64,000 bases of DNA from assembly GCA_963377175.1 (NCBI GenBank), contig CAUJNA010001591.1:64501-128500 (forward strand), given 5' to 3'. Shown here one piece after another: positions 1 through 24,356 of this stretch (its first letter is position 1; each line of letters begins with the position of its first letter). The position numbers and the translations under genes were made by a program. The DNA comes from Effrenium voratum (Eukaryota > Sar > Dinophyceae > Suessiales > Symbiodiniaceae). Below the pieces are notes generated by a model, which saw nothing but the letters and a program-made list of their open reading frames with translations, was not told the origin of the DNA and searched no databases.

Positions 1-775
1 TGTGAGTTGTTTCTTCTTCGGTTCTGGTCATGTCTTGTGGGAGATACACAGAACTACATTGTTGCCAACGTACCTCTTTTTTTGTGGTGATTCGCGTGAA
101 ATCCATAAACAGTAAATGGATTTGTCCCTTGCTAATCATGGTAGGCCATCCCCGCACAATCACGAAAGTATCCCCACCCCAAATGAGTGGAAGGGCGGTG
201 CATGCATGGTCACTTTGTATGAGAAGGCGGCCTCGCATATGATAAGGGGCGAGCGAAGTACTCCTGTAATCATGATACATTTTGGTTTTCAAGGACCGGC
301 GCAACCTCATTCTAATAATTTTGCGACTTAGCCATTGGCCGCCCGGACGCATCTTCCTCCAAGCACACTCACATGACAAGCGCCCCCGCTCAGCACTGCA
401 CCCGCTCAACAAGTGGCTGATCCCTCGGAGCCAAAGTGCCCACGCGCTCGAGTTTTGCATCTAGCGCAGAATTTGCAAATCAGTGCCATGTGCAGAATTT
501 GCTGGGCGCAGTGAATTTGACATGGCAACGAGCGTCGATTCGTTGAATACAGAACAATGAAATGCAATGAAGTACTCCTACTCAAAACATCGCGAACTTC
601 CCAGGGAGCACGCTTACTTTTTTGGACCTGGCTACACTGAACATGTTTGGTTCTTTGGGCTCGGATGGTAGAGAATGGACGAGGTTGAAGCTCAGAAACC
701 CGGGCATGGCTATGGCTCGACTTGTTTAGGTCCTTCTAAGTCCGCTCGCGGCTCGCTCGGACTTCGGCTTGACAG
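1..775. other. no recognised gene; upstream of the aquaporin exons
   Basis: I see no dispersed element and no convincing exon here. The aquaporin start codon must lie in this stretch or further left, because the first exon I recognise (776) begins inside membrane helix 1. An ATG at 675 opens a short frame starting MDEVEAQKPG that could be a leader, but it is not in the frame of the next exon and I could not confirm a junction. Confidence 0.4.
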
Positions 776-13239
<12,464 letters not shown>

Positions 13240-13244
13240 GAGCG

Positions 13245-13640
13245 AATGGTATGGAGCATCAACTTGGTACCACTTGGGACCCTTACGCAAGGAGCTTGAT
13301 TTGAAGGGGGCGTTTTTTTTGTTTTTTTGGTTTGGTTGAGACTTTGCTACACTTGGACCCTTACCTTAGGAGCTTCGTTGGTAAGATGGTACATCAACTT
13401 GCTACCACTTGGGACCCTTACAACACAAGGAGCTTCGGTAAAGGGGCGTTGCAAGGGGGTAAGGGAAGGGTATGGGGCATCAAAGTGGTTCCACTTTGCT
13501 ACACTTGGACCCTTACAAGGAGCTTCGTTGGGGCATGGCAATAGGGGGTAAGGTCTTAAGGGAATGGTTCGACGGGGCATCAAATTGCTACCGCTTGGGA
13601 CCCTGACAAGGAGCTTCGTTTTGAAGGGGGCGTTGCAATT
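13245..13640 (+). repeat. tandem repeat just 3' of the aquaporin stop codon
   Basis: Four to five units of about 70-110 bp built on GGCATCAA..CTACCACTTGGGACCCTTAC and AAGGAGCTTCGTT, starting within 10 nt of the stop. If transcribed, it forms the 3' UTR. Confidence 0.8.
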
Positions 13641-13902
13641 TAGGGGGCAATGGGGGCGCTTCTTCTTTGTTGTTTTTTGGTTTGGTTGAGAAGTGCCTTT
13701 TTTCGACGGCAAAAAAGAGGAAACCACCCATTTTTTTTTGGGGGGGGGTTTTCTCGCAGCCACTTGGGTTCCCTTCAACCTACCCTTCGAGTCATTTTGA
13801 GCCCTGGGCCAGTAGGAACCCCAGGGACACGTGCGCAACTGCCTCGGTGATTGGTTCTCAGTCTGAGCCTTTTTCCCAGACCGGGACGTGTCCTTCTCGT
13901 TT

Positions 13903-14022
13903 CTAGGTCCCCCAGCTAGGTGCCCTTTTACCAACTTTTTTGGGGAAGAGTTCCCCTACTAAAATAGACTACAGCAAAAAGGGTACCCTTATTATTCTAT
14001 CCTCTCTACTGGAGGACCCAGG
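13903..14022 (+). repeat. element A, copy 3
   Basis: CTAGGTCCCCCAGCTAG at the left, CTACTGGAGGACCCAG at the right, with the full core. The 4 nt before (GTTT) and after (GTGT) differ at one place. The sequence right after it (from 14023) could be coding. Confidence 0.9.
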
Positions 14023-14098
14023 TGTACTGGAGTGTTTCAGCACTTCAAGTCGACCGACAAACGTTTCAGCAATGTGTAAAAACCATTGGAGGCAACCA
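14023..14098 (+). CDS. possible exon after element A copy 3, unknown
   Basis: Starts at the CCCAG end of the element and reads VYWSVSALQVDRQTF..CVKTIGGNQ before a GT donor (AACCAG|GTTTCG). Another frame (VLECFSTSSRPTN) is also open, so the reading is not settled. No family recognised. Confidence 0.3.
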
Positions 14099-14396
14099 GG
14101 TTTCGGGGTGTGTACAGGTCGGGGTGACGTTGAGGGTGCCCTGCTTTGGGGGTTGTTTCAAAGGGAAGCGAGACCAAGGCACATTTTGGGGTGCGCCCCA
14201 TTTAGAGACAAGCCTACGGTTGATTGATCAACTTCTTGGTATTGATGAGGTGCCTCCTTCAAAGAGAACCATAAGGAGCGCACTTCGCCAACTAGACCCA
14301 AGGCGCCCAAATTGACGATGCACAATTTCGCCCCAACATCTAGCAACGATCATGTTTGGAGGAGTTGCTTGCACGCTTCCCATCTCTGCTAGGTGA

Positions 14397-14420
14397 ATTC
14401 ATTCGGGCCAGCAGTGGTCT
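14397..14420 (+). pseudogene. orphan aquaporin-like SFGPAVVW motif
   Basis: The frame reads NSFGPAVVW, a second aquaporin loop-E/helix-6 junction, downstream of the real gene's stop. No acceptor puts it in phase with exon 6 and I find no other aquaporin exon beside it. It could be a remnant of a duplicated gene, or chance. Confidence 0.35.
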
Positions 14421-16984
14421 GGATCGAAACGGTCCGTACCCAGCCAATACTTCGAACGGTGGCCGGTCAGTACCCACCAAAAATCTCAATCTCTTTGAGT
14501 GGTGAGGCGTGGTGTGCTCAAGAGAAGAGCAGTACTCCCACAGCAGCGCCCGAAGCCCCCATTGGCCCGCTGTAGCGGGTGGCTTTTTTACCTAGTTTCA
14601 GGAACGTATTCTGGCTTCTATGAACCTTTATGTCTGATAGAACCAGCGAACATTTGAGTTTTGGGCGCTGATTTCTTGTGGGAAGTCTCACGAAGGTTTT
14701 TACACTGGCAAGGTGACATCACGGATCCTGCCTGCACTCAGGTCTTTGGGCACACTTAAAGTGGGCTCTTAGGGGTCGAATCGGCCTCACCATGAAGGTT
14801 CTTTTCTTGCTTCAGTTTTGCAAAGTACTTAAATTGACGGGAGACTCCTTTGCGTGGAATCTCTTTTCGGGTTTCTGCATTTAACTTTAGTCTGGAATTT
14901 GCCCAGAAAGCCGGACTGTTCGACCTTGATCTTGAACGTCTTTTTTGTCCCGCGGCAACCGGTAGTAATTAGTGTGACTGCGGGGAGACGGAGATGGACA
15001 TAGATAAACCTAAAGAGACTGAGAAAAAGTCGGGAGAGAGCTGGCAGCAGTGGCTGAGGAAGACTTGGGGTCAAAACGTGGACCATTTGTGTACTTCCCA
15101 GATGAAAAGATGGGACCCAAGAATAGTCATTTCCCCAATGAAGGTCCCGGTTCTAAAACGAGGGCGTGTTGGGTTCCAGTTCAATGAGTCCTGTGACCTT
15201 GAATCATGGACGCCGTAAAGCAACGCCAGACGAATCCGGTGGTGAATTTGGATTGTGAGCAAAGCCTGGATTAACCTGTATCACCATCCTGGTAGAACCA
15301 AAAGTCAATGGGTCAAAGGGCGCTGCTGTGAGGTTCGGTCAAATCCGCTCTATCCATTTGTGGTCTTCGGGACATGCGACTCACATAAAGTTCCGATTTT
15401 CGATCAACCAGGGCGACAAAGGGAGAAACCGGGAATGTGTCCATGTCCTTTATCCATCTTTATCCCAGATTCCATAGGAAGCTCCTAGACCCTTTGGGGA
15501 CTTGGGCTTGGTGGCTTCCATGGTACCCAGAGGTGTCCTTTTTAGGCTGGTGATGGCCCCGGGTTTGGATTGATTTCATGATTTCATGGCCATCAACTTG
15601 AACACGGGGAGGAACCTTGGTAAAAAATGCTTGGAGCATTCGGATGTGAGCTGAAGTGCCGGACTCGATGCAAGTGTTTGTCAGGCGCGACCCTCATTTG
15701 TTTCGACAACCCCATTGCCACCTTTGGTAAGAGGGGAACATTCAATGGATTCCAATGAGATCGAAATGTGGGGGGTTCAATTATCGACCAACGGCCCCTT
15801 TGAAGGGAAAGCCGGATGATGATTATTGGGAACCCTTTTGGAGCCCCCATAAAAGGGAAACCGAAGGAGCAGTTTCTTATAATGCATGGATTTGGAATTC
15901 GATGAACAACACCCTCAACAATAGTTGGTGGACACACCACCCCCTTAGTCAATTCATGCCTCCTGAAGGGTTGGACACCTAAATGTCATTCCATCAGGCA
16001 CCAATCCTGCGACGTAGGTGTTTGGCGACTGAGCAGATTGTGTCGGCTCATGATTATGACCATCGGAAGCACCACACGAGGTGGTGTGCTTGCAGTTGTG
16101 TCCAAACCAACATATTCACATGTCCAGTGCCGAGAAAGGCACGTGTTGCCACCAAGACGCTCTTGCTACTCGTCGTGCGTCCTTTACTTTGCTTTCTGAG
16201 CTACGACCCAGTTTGCTTCGCAAGGTGCGGAGGCATGCTGGGGGCACTTCCTTGCACTGGCCACGCCTGCTATTGTCAAAATGGGGTGTCCCTTTGAATC
16301 ATGCTTCAATCACCCCAAAACGATACCAACTCCAAAGCACACACGTTTGGGAATGCGTCGAACAGCGGGCATGATTTCGGTTGTGGCTATGGTTGTGATT
16401 GACTGCCGTTAAACCCGTGCTCGCAGCTCTGTGCCTGTGCAAAGAGTGGGGGTTTCAAGCCAGAAACAGTCAGAAGTCGCGCCTGGCCAACAATCCAGAA
16501 CAGAGGCATTGGGGTCGAAGAACCACCACATCAGGTACACCACATGGCTGTGTTGTTTGGGTAACCCCCCTTTCCTCTTGGTGAGGAAAACCAATCGGAA
16601 CCAACGTGGGCTCATCTCATTGACCAGCGCCTATCCCCCCTTGGGGGCCTTGGGGGCCTTCGGTCCGAGGTGGGCGCTGCAGCACATGACCAGCACCAAA
16701 GGTGGCGAGGCCGAGGCAACCGGACTTTGGAGGATCAAAGTTGGTTTTTAAGAATGCCACCCCGAACTGGGCCTTATAACCTACTTCCAGTTGCTGACAG
16801 GGACGTGTGTTGCTTGGTTGTTTGCTTGTTTGCTTGTTTGCTTGCTTGTTGTCCTTTCTTTTTGTTGGTTGCTTGTTTGCGTGTTTGCTTGTGTGGATGC
16901 TTGTTTGCTTATGTGACTGTTTGCCTACTTGAGTCTTTGTATGCTTGCTTGTTTGTTTGTTTCTGCATTTGGTTGTTTCTTTGT

Positions 16985-17033
<49 letters not shown>

Positions 17034-17179
17034 CTCTTGCTCTCTTGCTTGCTTGCTCTCTTGCTTGCTTGCTCTCTTGCTTGCTTGCTTGGGTGGAGGC
17101 CATCTTTGAGTTAAAGTCAATCCTTTCTAAAATAGACCGCTCTGAACCAACAGGGTTTTGGTTCTGGGTTTCCATTCAG
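14421..17179. other. mostly unassigned sequence with one possible exon
   Basis: A frame near 14994-15070 reads MDIDKPKETEKKSGES then WQQWLRKTWG before a GT, which looks coding, but no acceptor is convincing. The rest shows no family. A TTGC array begins at 16812. Confidence 0.3.
16812..17094 (+). repeat. (GCTT)n array with variants
   Basis: TGCTTGTTTGC units, a 50 bp pure GCTT core near 16985, then GCTCTCTT variants. Produces Leu/Ala/Cys and Lys/Gln/Ala/Ser repeat ORFs. Confidence 0.95.
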
Positions 17180-17260
17180 AGTGGCTTCGGGCTGTGCGTG
17201 CTTTTGCCACACTTCGAGGACGCCCTGCGGCGCTTCTGCACATCTTCGCCAGAAGCAGAG
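17180..17260 (+). CDS. single exon, unknown protein
   Basis: Clean 27-codon exon between TTTCCATTCAG and GAG|GTGGGT, phase 0 at both ends. Reads SGFGLCVLLPHFEDALRRFC then TSSPEAE. GC-rich with normal amino acid balance, unlike its surroundings. No family recognised. Confidence 0.6.
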
Positions 17261-17320
17261 GTGGGTAAACGATTCGCTCGAAGCTTGAGACCTAAGCTCA
17301 AGGCTGAAACGTGTTTCTCT

Positions 17321-17434
17321 TTCCATGGTTGTTGTTGGGAAACGTTTTACATTTTTGCTTATTGTGGTTTAGTGGGAGATCCTCACTTAACTACTAAAAT
17401 TGACATTGTTGCTCCCCTTCCAACGTCAACCAAG
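17321..17434 (+). repeat. element G, copy 1
   Basis: CATGGTTGTTGTTGGGAAAC..ACATTTTTGCTTATTGTGG and GCTCCCCTTCCAACGTCAAC, shared with copies at 23441 and 24003. Confidence 0.75.
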
Positions 17435-18110
17435 TTTCACACTGCGAACCTTGAACTGGTTGCAGATCTGAACCACCAGCAAACAAAACGGTATTGGCAG
17501 GGTTTCCTTTTTGTCTCCCTCCTGCCGCACTTCTACTTGTGCGTAGAGCAAAATCATTGCTGGATGAAAGTAGATGGCGCAAATCCCACATGGTTTAGTC
17601 ACGCATGTCCAAAGGGAATTGTGTCATCTACCTCTTGCATATTCAATAGAGCTTGTCATATATCATAAGTGAGGCTTACGAGGGACATCTCAGTATGGTC
17701 AGTAGGAGCACGCGCAACTTGCGTCTGAGAAGCATCATATTCCGATAACCATGACTACTCATGACTTTAAATGGTCCCCCCCCGACTCGTACCTCACAAC
17801 TATACTCCACACCCTATTTTAAGCATTGAAGACTCTGCGTCGGGCGGGCGATTTTTCTGAGCCACAAAGGCTGGAATCTTTGTTGATATTTGTTTTGTCT
17901 TTACTTTTTGAGAAATACGACCCATCCTTTGACATGCATTGTGGGCTAAATCACACATTGGCTCGTTTGGTTGGGCGCAAAAGAAAAGATAGCATCCTCC
18001 CAAACATATCGTTTTAGTCGGGTACAGGATTGTTTGCTACACAATTTGAGTCCTGAAACTGTGATCTGCAGGCGTTTGCTGCGACATTATCGGATGCTTG
18101 GCAGTTCCAT

Positions 18111-18214
18111 GTGGGTATGGATCAAAATTGAACCACCAGGAAACCGCAGGTTTTGCTCCATGTTTCCACTGACTAGGGTTCCATTTGGGGTACCTATTGT
18201 TGACCCACAGACAT
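18111..18214 (-). repeat. element C, copy 2
   Basis: Ends ATGGATCAAAATTGAA and TTGACCCACAG are inverted; contains CCATGTTTCCACTGACTAGG and GGTTCCATTTGGGGTACC, as in copy 3 at 39050. Confidence 0.65.
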
Positions 18215-18296
18215 GTAGGGCGTTCGGTGTGCGTTCCCAGGACATTTGCTTGTTTTGTTCCTGGGCCTGGGATGCCTTTTGGAGCTGATGGAGAGA

Positions 18297-18394
18297 TACT
18301 GTGGATGGACGAAATCCATTTCGCACCACTTTGACGCCATGGGACACCAGAAACCAGGGTTGCTTAGGTGGTGCAGGATTTCGTCCATCCACTG
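18297..18394 (+). repeat. element D, copy 2
   Basis: Inverted ends TACTGTGGATGGACGAAATC / GATTTCGTCCATCCACTG, about 98 bp, shorter than the other two copies. Confidence 0.75.
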
Positions 18395-18604
18395 CAAGAG
18401 CTCTTCAAGGTGGGAATCCATTAGATGAGAGTGAAGGGTGACTATGAAAAGGAAAGGACCAAACAGCAATAATGTAATGATAAAACACATACAGTGAATC
18501 GTCAAATTCATCTGCAAGTCTTGGATTCTATTCCTTCATCATCATGTTGATGATACAATTTCACTTGTACTCTTAGGTCTTGTTGATTGGAGCATCACAC
18601 ATGT

Positions 18605-18632
18605 CTGTATATATATATATATATATATATTT
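18605..18632 (+). repeat. (TA)n microsatellite
   Basis: About 13 TA units after GTCTG. Confidence 0.95.
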
Positions 18633-20785
18633 GAATGTGTTCCCTATCTTATCTTTTGATCTTTTTGTCTTGCCTTGCAGGTGTCGGAGATACTAATTTC
18701 AAGCGCTTCGCGTTGCCCGCCTCGGCCAGTTTGAGGTAAACACCGTGCTTTAGTTTGCCTTGAAGTCTTGTGTTTATTAGACTGAGTGAGTCGGCGCCGA
18801 AATGCGTGAGCTGGTTTCCAGGGTAGAGGGTGGGTGCATGTCTGCGTGTTTCCACATAGCGAGAGCCGCAGAGAGCTACAGAATGGCAGTGAGCTTGGGC
18901 CAAGCGAAGGTGCAAATTTCTATGCAATTTGACTGGCTGGGGGGGAATTTTGCCGGTTTCTGGAAGGATTTGACTGGAGTTGGACTTGTTTTTTAGAGGG
19001 GTTTGATCGGTTTCTTCGGTTTTTTTGGCGCGGATTTGACTAGGGGTTTTGACCAGAGTTGGCTGGCTTTGAGAGGGGGAATTTGAACAGTTTCTAGCAG
19101 GATTTGGCCGGATTTTGACTGGTCTAGCGGTTTCTAGGGTGATTTGATCGGTTCTTGGCCGGTTTCCGCGTTTTTAGAGGGGGGTTGGTCACTTTCTAGG
19201 GACTTGACCGGAGTTGGATCAGCTTCGAGCCGGGGAATTTGGTCGCTGACCGGTCGGACGGACCAATTTTGGGGTGGGGAAGGGGGGGGGGTTCTGAAAA
19301 GTCCCAACCCTAAAGGAATTCCTGGTCATCACACACATACAACGTGAGGCTCCAGTGGTCTGTGGGGTGACGAGCTCAACGTTTCCAACATGGGGACGAG
19401 CCCTTGGCCATTGTATTGCAACCAGTTCTCAGCTTGCGCACCCCTTCACAAACCGCACCTTCGCTCGATTTGGCAGGTCCCCCTTTGGGCAGTCATCCGC
19501 CTGGGCCGAAAGCGCATGAAGCCGGACCAAGTTCCGGAGGCGGGAAGGCCTCCCCCCCCACGCACGGGTGAAAGGGCACAATTCCCGGTCAACCTGGGGA
19601 GGCGAAGGGGGTGACGAAACCAAAATGATTGTGTCATCTTCTTGCACCCAACTGTGTTTTACTTGCCCAAATCCGACCTTTTGACCTCTTGGTTTCGCCT
19701 TTTTTGTTCTCTTCTTCTTTTAGTCATGGCCCCAAAAGGTTGGGTCCTTTGGGCAACTGAGGTATTGCCCTGACGCACAAACAAACCTGATTTAGCACGC
19801 CAAAGGAGAACCAGGGGAAAACAAAGCGGATTTTCAACAAGGGGCTTGGCCCAATTCTCCGACGTTTTACCAACGCTTAGTTTTCTGCGTGTTTGTTGAT
19901 GTAGTAATCTTAGAGATTCTCCCGATTGGTTTTCAAGGGAAATGATACCTGGCAAAATAGCTCCTACTTCATCATTCAGCAGGACCTTGGTCCCACTGAT
20001 CAGTCACAATTGACTGATTCGATTTCTTGATGAGTGGCACCAATGTTTTGCCGTTTGCAAACCCAACGTCGTTTTAGTGGCACCAGTGCTCCAAGCCTTT
20101 CCTTTGGCTTTCCTCCCACCACATGTCTACCCGTGTCGGTTTCACGTCGCAAAATGGGCCAAGGGATCGGAAGCTGGTGAACAGCAAGGATCACATTCGG
20201 CATCGCCCCATGTTGAGTCCTGGTAACGGTGCTGTTTGTTTTCGATTTTCACTGAGCACCCCTTCCAGGAATTGGGTTTTGGGCCGACTTCCTGTGAAAG
20301 AAACAAAACACACCCTTGGGACCACCGGGACTACCGGGACGCCCATGCTATTTCGATTGGACACGCGTGCTGAGTTTGCCCACTCGTGCGTGTTGCACGC
20401 TGATGTGGGGCAAACGAGTGTTTATTGCATTTGCTGTTTTCAAGGAGCTGTGATTTGACCTCTCTGGGTCAAGTCGTGACGCAGGTTTGGGTTTTGCGAC
20501 ACAAATGATGGTGGTTCCTTTTACCCCTTATGCGGTACATTATTTGATAGAAGTCCATTCCGTTACTCAGTTTGTGTAATTTGGGGGAAGCTGAATCTTG
20601 CCACCTGCCCTTGTGTTATTTGTTGGAGAAGGGACCCCCTTCAAATCTACTGCCCGAGGGGTGTCTTTTTCCGCGGGAGTCATCGTGCTTCCATCCTTGG
20701 AGACTTGTCCAAAAAACGCGGCCGCATCCCTTGGCAGAGGCTACGCAGGAGATGAAGAGAAAGGCCGCGCCCTCGACTAGGACAA

Positions 20786-20889
20786 TGCTTTGGTGCATTT
20801 TGCCAAGGGATGTTAGGACTGAACAACTTTTTGCCAACTCATGGGTTTTCCGTATTAAACCACTAAAAGTTTGTTACTTTTAGCAGGGG
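20786..20889 (+). repeat. element H, copy 2
   Basis: Near-identical to 1955-2058, ending ACTTTTAGCAGGGG. Confidence 0.7.
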
Positions 20890-22271
20890 CTCGCAGATTT
20901 CGCAACCGAGAATGGTTCTCAGAACCCCCTCCAAGAACCCCCCCAAGAAGCTTCTAAGTGGCTTGAAGGCTTCGAGACCCCTTTTTGGGTTTCCCGGCCT
21001 TGAGGCCCCAAGGACAGGCAGGTTGGGCTGTTGCAAAAGGACTTTTTGGGTCGGAGCCGAAGCCTTGGTGTTTCTTTCAGAGGCGGAATTTCGAGGTGGC
21101 TTCCTTTCGCTCTTAAATCCCAAGCTGCCAGATGGATCTATAGTCCCGGAGTCCCAGTGGCTGGTTTTTAGGAAAGTGCTGCTGGGGGCCTTCAAACTGA
21201 CTTCAGAGCCGTTGAAGAGTTGCACAAAAATACCGAGCCCGGTTGTAGCATCATGTGTGCCATGGTGAAAACACTCTGGAAGTTGGCAAGTTGGTAAGGG
21301 TGGCTATGGACCCCTCAAAAACATACGGGGCTTTGACCGTGACTCATGTCGAGTGACAGCTTCTTCCGCAACCCAACTTAAAGTTTGAAACAGCTTAGAG
21401 CTTAAACTTGCATCCCTCAAGATAGGTGGTCAGTCTCTTTATTCCCTTTAAAACCAATCTAAAAGTCTGAAGTTGCATACCTCGTTCTTTTCACTCGTCC
21501 TTCCTTCGGAACCTGTGGGACTTGTTTGGGGCGTTTCCACAGCCCAATCTGACTGGGGGCCATCTATTCTGGTCAAACATGATTGTTTTCTCTAAAAAGC
21601 ATGGGACAATTGGCGAGTCTCTGGTTTTGCGGAAATTTAGTGGCTCGTGAAGCATGTCCCGCGAACCCAAGAACCATAGACAACTCTCGGAATTTCGAAG
21701 GAACCTCGTATCAGCATGGAATCTAAAAAGGGGTCCCGCACCTCAACGCATGGACGCTTTTCTTGGGGAAGCATCCACAGCCCTGGGTTTGTCTCAACTA
21801 CCGACTCCAAAATGGTGACTTTCCCTTCGGTTCCCCTTACCCTCCGGTCATGGAACTAGGGGTCCCTTTTAAGGGAAAATGGTCCAAACTAGGAACCTCT
21901 CAGTCAGATTCCATGTTTCTGGATGGGAGGGTACACCAATCTTCCATATGGGTACCTAGACTCTCCATGGCCCTTAAAAAATAGGCCCCATGATTTTGGG
22001 TACTGACCCCATTTTTTAAGGGTCATGGAAACTCCAGGTACCCTCAAAAACGCACCGCCCATTGGCTTGAGACACGGACACGAAACCTCTCAAGGTCGCG
22101 AGTGCCACCCAGAAGATGCACGAGCAGGCGGCAATGGTTTTTGATTGCTTCCCTCTCGACAGAGGGTTGCCTCCTTGGCAAGGGCAAACATTTGGTAGAA
22201 AATCGCTTGGTGTGAACCATGATTGTAGCCTAGGAAGTGGGTTGAACATCCAAGTATGGCAGGTTATTTGT

Positions 22272-22395
22272 CTAGGTCCCCCAGCTAGGTGCCCGCTCTT
22301 TTACCCCCTTTTTGGTTGGGAGGGCAACCCCTACTAAAATAGACTCCAGAAAGAAAATTGTACCCGTATTCTAACCTCTCCACTGGAGGACCTGG
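22272..22395 (+). repeat. element A, copy 4
   Basis: CTAGGTCCCCCAGCTAG at the left, CCACTGGAGGACCTGG at the right. No clear target duplication. Confidence 0.9.
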
Positions 22396-22674
22396 TAGAA
22401 AATGGGTTTGGTGTCCCTAACAGCTCAAAACAGGGCAGAAATAGCTGCGTCGTTTGGTTTCCCTTGATCAGGGTTCGATGTTCGACCCTGGTGATACCGC
22501 GATTGTTGGGAGCAATCCTGCACAGGGTTGTATTCATTTGGGTTGAATCAGCACGCTCTGAGGAAAGGGAAACCCACAAGAGAGTGTTTAAGCAGAAGGT
22601 GCGAACTTGCGTAATTTCCCCGCGTTCATACCCCGTGGTTTCAAGAGCATCGCAGAATACATGGCAGCTATGAG

Positions 22675-22983
22675 ATATATATATATATATATATATACTA
22701 TATAAACATTAAATCTTATATAAGGGGTACATGTGGGGATGTCAATGCACATTGACTGGCGACCAACTCCCTTCATTGGGGAGAGGGGCATGAACGATAG
22801 CAAGCCTTTGGGCGTGCCAGGAAAGAAGGTACTTGAGATCCGTGTCATTCGCCTGGCTTGCTTTAAGGGAATGTGAACAAGCCCATTTTCGTGTGTATAT
22901 ATATAGGCGTTGACAGATTCAACTGACCTCCTTGTTCCTTTTCCCTTTTGGGTTTCCTCATATATATATATATATATATATAT
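22675..22983 (+). repeat. two (AT)n microsatellites about 265 bp apart
   Basis: AT runs at 22675-22696 and 22960-22983; the stretch between reads as ordinary non-coding DNA. Confidence 0.9.
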
Positions 22984-23102
22984 CGATTCAACCAGCAACT
23001 TTGCAGGGGGGAGTTGTGTCAAGTGACCAGAGCCTCCCAAGCGGATCGGTTCAGGGATACCTGCCGGTTGCCTTTTCTCGGCGTTTGCAGGTTGTCTTCC
23101 AG

Positions 23103-23318
23103 GGTTGGACCTGTTGATGTCCGCTTTCACTCTGGTCACGAGCTTCTGGTTTCGAGGCTGGAACATGGCTCACTCAGCAAGGTGTCCAGCCGCAGGTTGG
23201 CCAAGCAAACATTCGCACAGGATGCATCCCCGGTCGCAGGATTTGGCTGGAAGGATTGTGCGAAGTGGAGAGGGCCTCTCAAGAAATTCCTTGAGCCAAA
23301 TTGCCTGAAGTGCGGCAG
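23103..23318 (+). CDS. long exon, unknown protein with a CxxC pair
   Basis: After the acceptor GTCTTCCAG a frame runs about 72 codons: VGPVDVRFHSGHELLVSRLE, later LAKQTFAQDASPVAGFGWKD, and NCLKCGRW near the end. Basic, GC-balanced, clearly protein-like. The 3' limit is a guess (GC donor after TGG; the frame stays open into a T-run). Could be a host exon or part of a transposon protein. Confidence 0.55.
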
Positions 23319-23440
23319 ATGGGCTTGCAGCAATGAACTGCCGTTTTTGTTTTTTTTTTGGCTTTCCCTGTGAGAAGCTGGGCTTCCACAGAGGATGCCC
23401 TTAGGCTGAGTTAGGGGGCCAAAAGGAGAACCACCCCATT

Positions 23441-23557
23441 TTCATGGTTGTTGTTGGGAAACCTTTTACATTTTTGCTTATTGTGGTTTAGTGGTTGAAA
23501 TCCAAATCCACTGAACTGCTAAAACTAAAATGTTTGCTCCCCTTCCAACGTCAACCA
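23441..23557 (+). repeat. element G, copy 2
   Basis: Same blocks as copy 1, with the right end GCTCCCCTTCCAACGTCAAC. A possible exon starts 24 nt further right. Confidence 0.75.
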
Positions 23558-23580
23558 TTTTCGGGGGTCCACCCATCGAG

Positions 23581-23649
23581 GCGGGTCACAGACGCGAGCT
23601 GTGCGTGAGGGGACTTCACGTTCTTTTCGCGAATTCGCGGACACCGTTG
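23581..23649 (+). CDS. possible exon, unknown
   Basis: 23 codons, phase 0 both ends, between ATCGAG and TTG|GTGAGG: AGHRRELCVRGLHVLFANSR then TPL. No family recognised. Confidence 0.42.
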
Positions 23650-24002
23650 GTGAGGGGAATTGGGGGGAACAGTTTGGGCATTTGTGTGCGCGCGTGCATG
23701 TGTCGCTTCACTTGGTACATTGCAAACGCCAACCAACAGGCAGCTAGGCATGCGGCATTTCCTTCTGTAATTTGCGGCATTCTTTCGAAATTCAGCCAAT
23801 GAATTAGAACAGGCAAGTCCGCTGGCTATGAATTTGATTGCGGAACCCCTCAGTGGTTGGGCATAAATTCCATGCAAATGATGCCCCAAAGGTCCCCCCA
23901 AAAAAACTCATGGGTTGTCTCAAATGGGGGGGAATATCTGTGGTTTTCCTTGTGCCTCCCTTTGAAGCAACCCCAAGAAAAGGGTACCATCAATGACACA
24001 CC

Positions 24003-24100
24003 CTCATACGCATTACATTTTTGCTTTTTGGGGTTCAGTGGAACATCCCCATTTAATTGCTAAAATGTATATTTTTGCTCCCCTTCCAACGTCAACCAAG
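24003..24100 (+). repeat. element G, copy 3
   Basis: TTACATTTTTGCTTTTTGGG on the left and GCTCCCCTTCCAACGTCAAC on the right; the left edge is shortened. Confidence 0.65.
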
Positions 24101-24148
24101 ATGTGTGACGGTCGGGGTTTGGCTCATTCGAATTTTCCGGTTTGCAAG

Positions 24149-24194
24149 GCGTGCCAGCAGCTGGAAGCCATCCTGGCGGCGGAGGAAGCGAGTG
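24149..24194 (+). CDS. short exon, unknown
   Basis: After GTTTGCAAG the frame reads ACQQLEAILAAEEAS before G|GTGTCC. The acidic helical segment looks coding; 46 nt, so modest support. Confidence 0.45.
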
Positions 24195-24227
24195 GTGTCC
24201 GTTTTCCCGTCTGAAGAATCCCCTGGG

Positions 24228-24356
24228 CCAAATGGCGGTGGGTCAAAATCGTTTTGGGATCCCATTTTGGGGTAGGTGCACCACCCACTTTAGTCTTTTT
24301 TAGCGGGGATTGGGATCTTCACTGGGGGTACGGGACGTTTGACCCGTGGCCAAATG
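24228..24356 (-). repeat. element B, reverse copy
   Basis: CCAAATGGCGGTGGGTCAAAA at the left (given here as its core ATGGCGGTGGGTCAAAA) and TTTGACCCGTGGCCAAAT at the right; interior CCATTTTGGGGTAGGTGCAC as in the + copies. Confidence 0.75.

Larger units (their letters stand above)
18633..22670. other. mostly unassigned sequence; GATTTGACCGG-type degenerate repeat
   Basis: From 18960 to 19260 there are repeated variants of GGATTTGACTGG and TTTCTAGGG. One possible exon (19493-19550: IRLGRKRMKPDQVPEAGRP) and one more (about 20735-20783: EATQEMKRKAAPSTRT) have normal protein composition, the latter ending where element H copy 2 begins. Otherwise nothing recognised. Confidence 0.35.

Noticed and set aside
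16617..17668. Lys/Gln/Ala/Ser-rich and Leu/Ala/Cys-rich proteins
   Set aside because: Translations of GCTT repeats; only 17180-17260 within this interval looks like a real exon. The same applies to 61182-61671.
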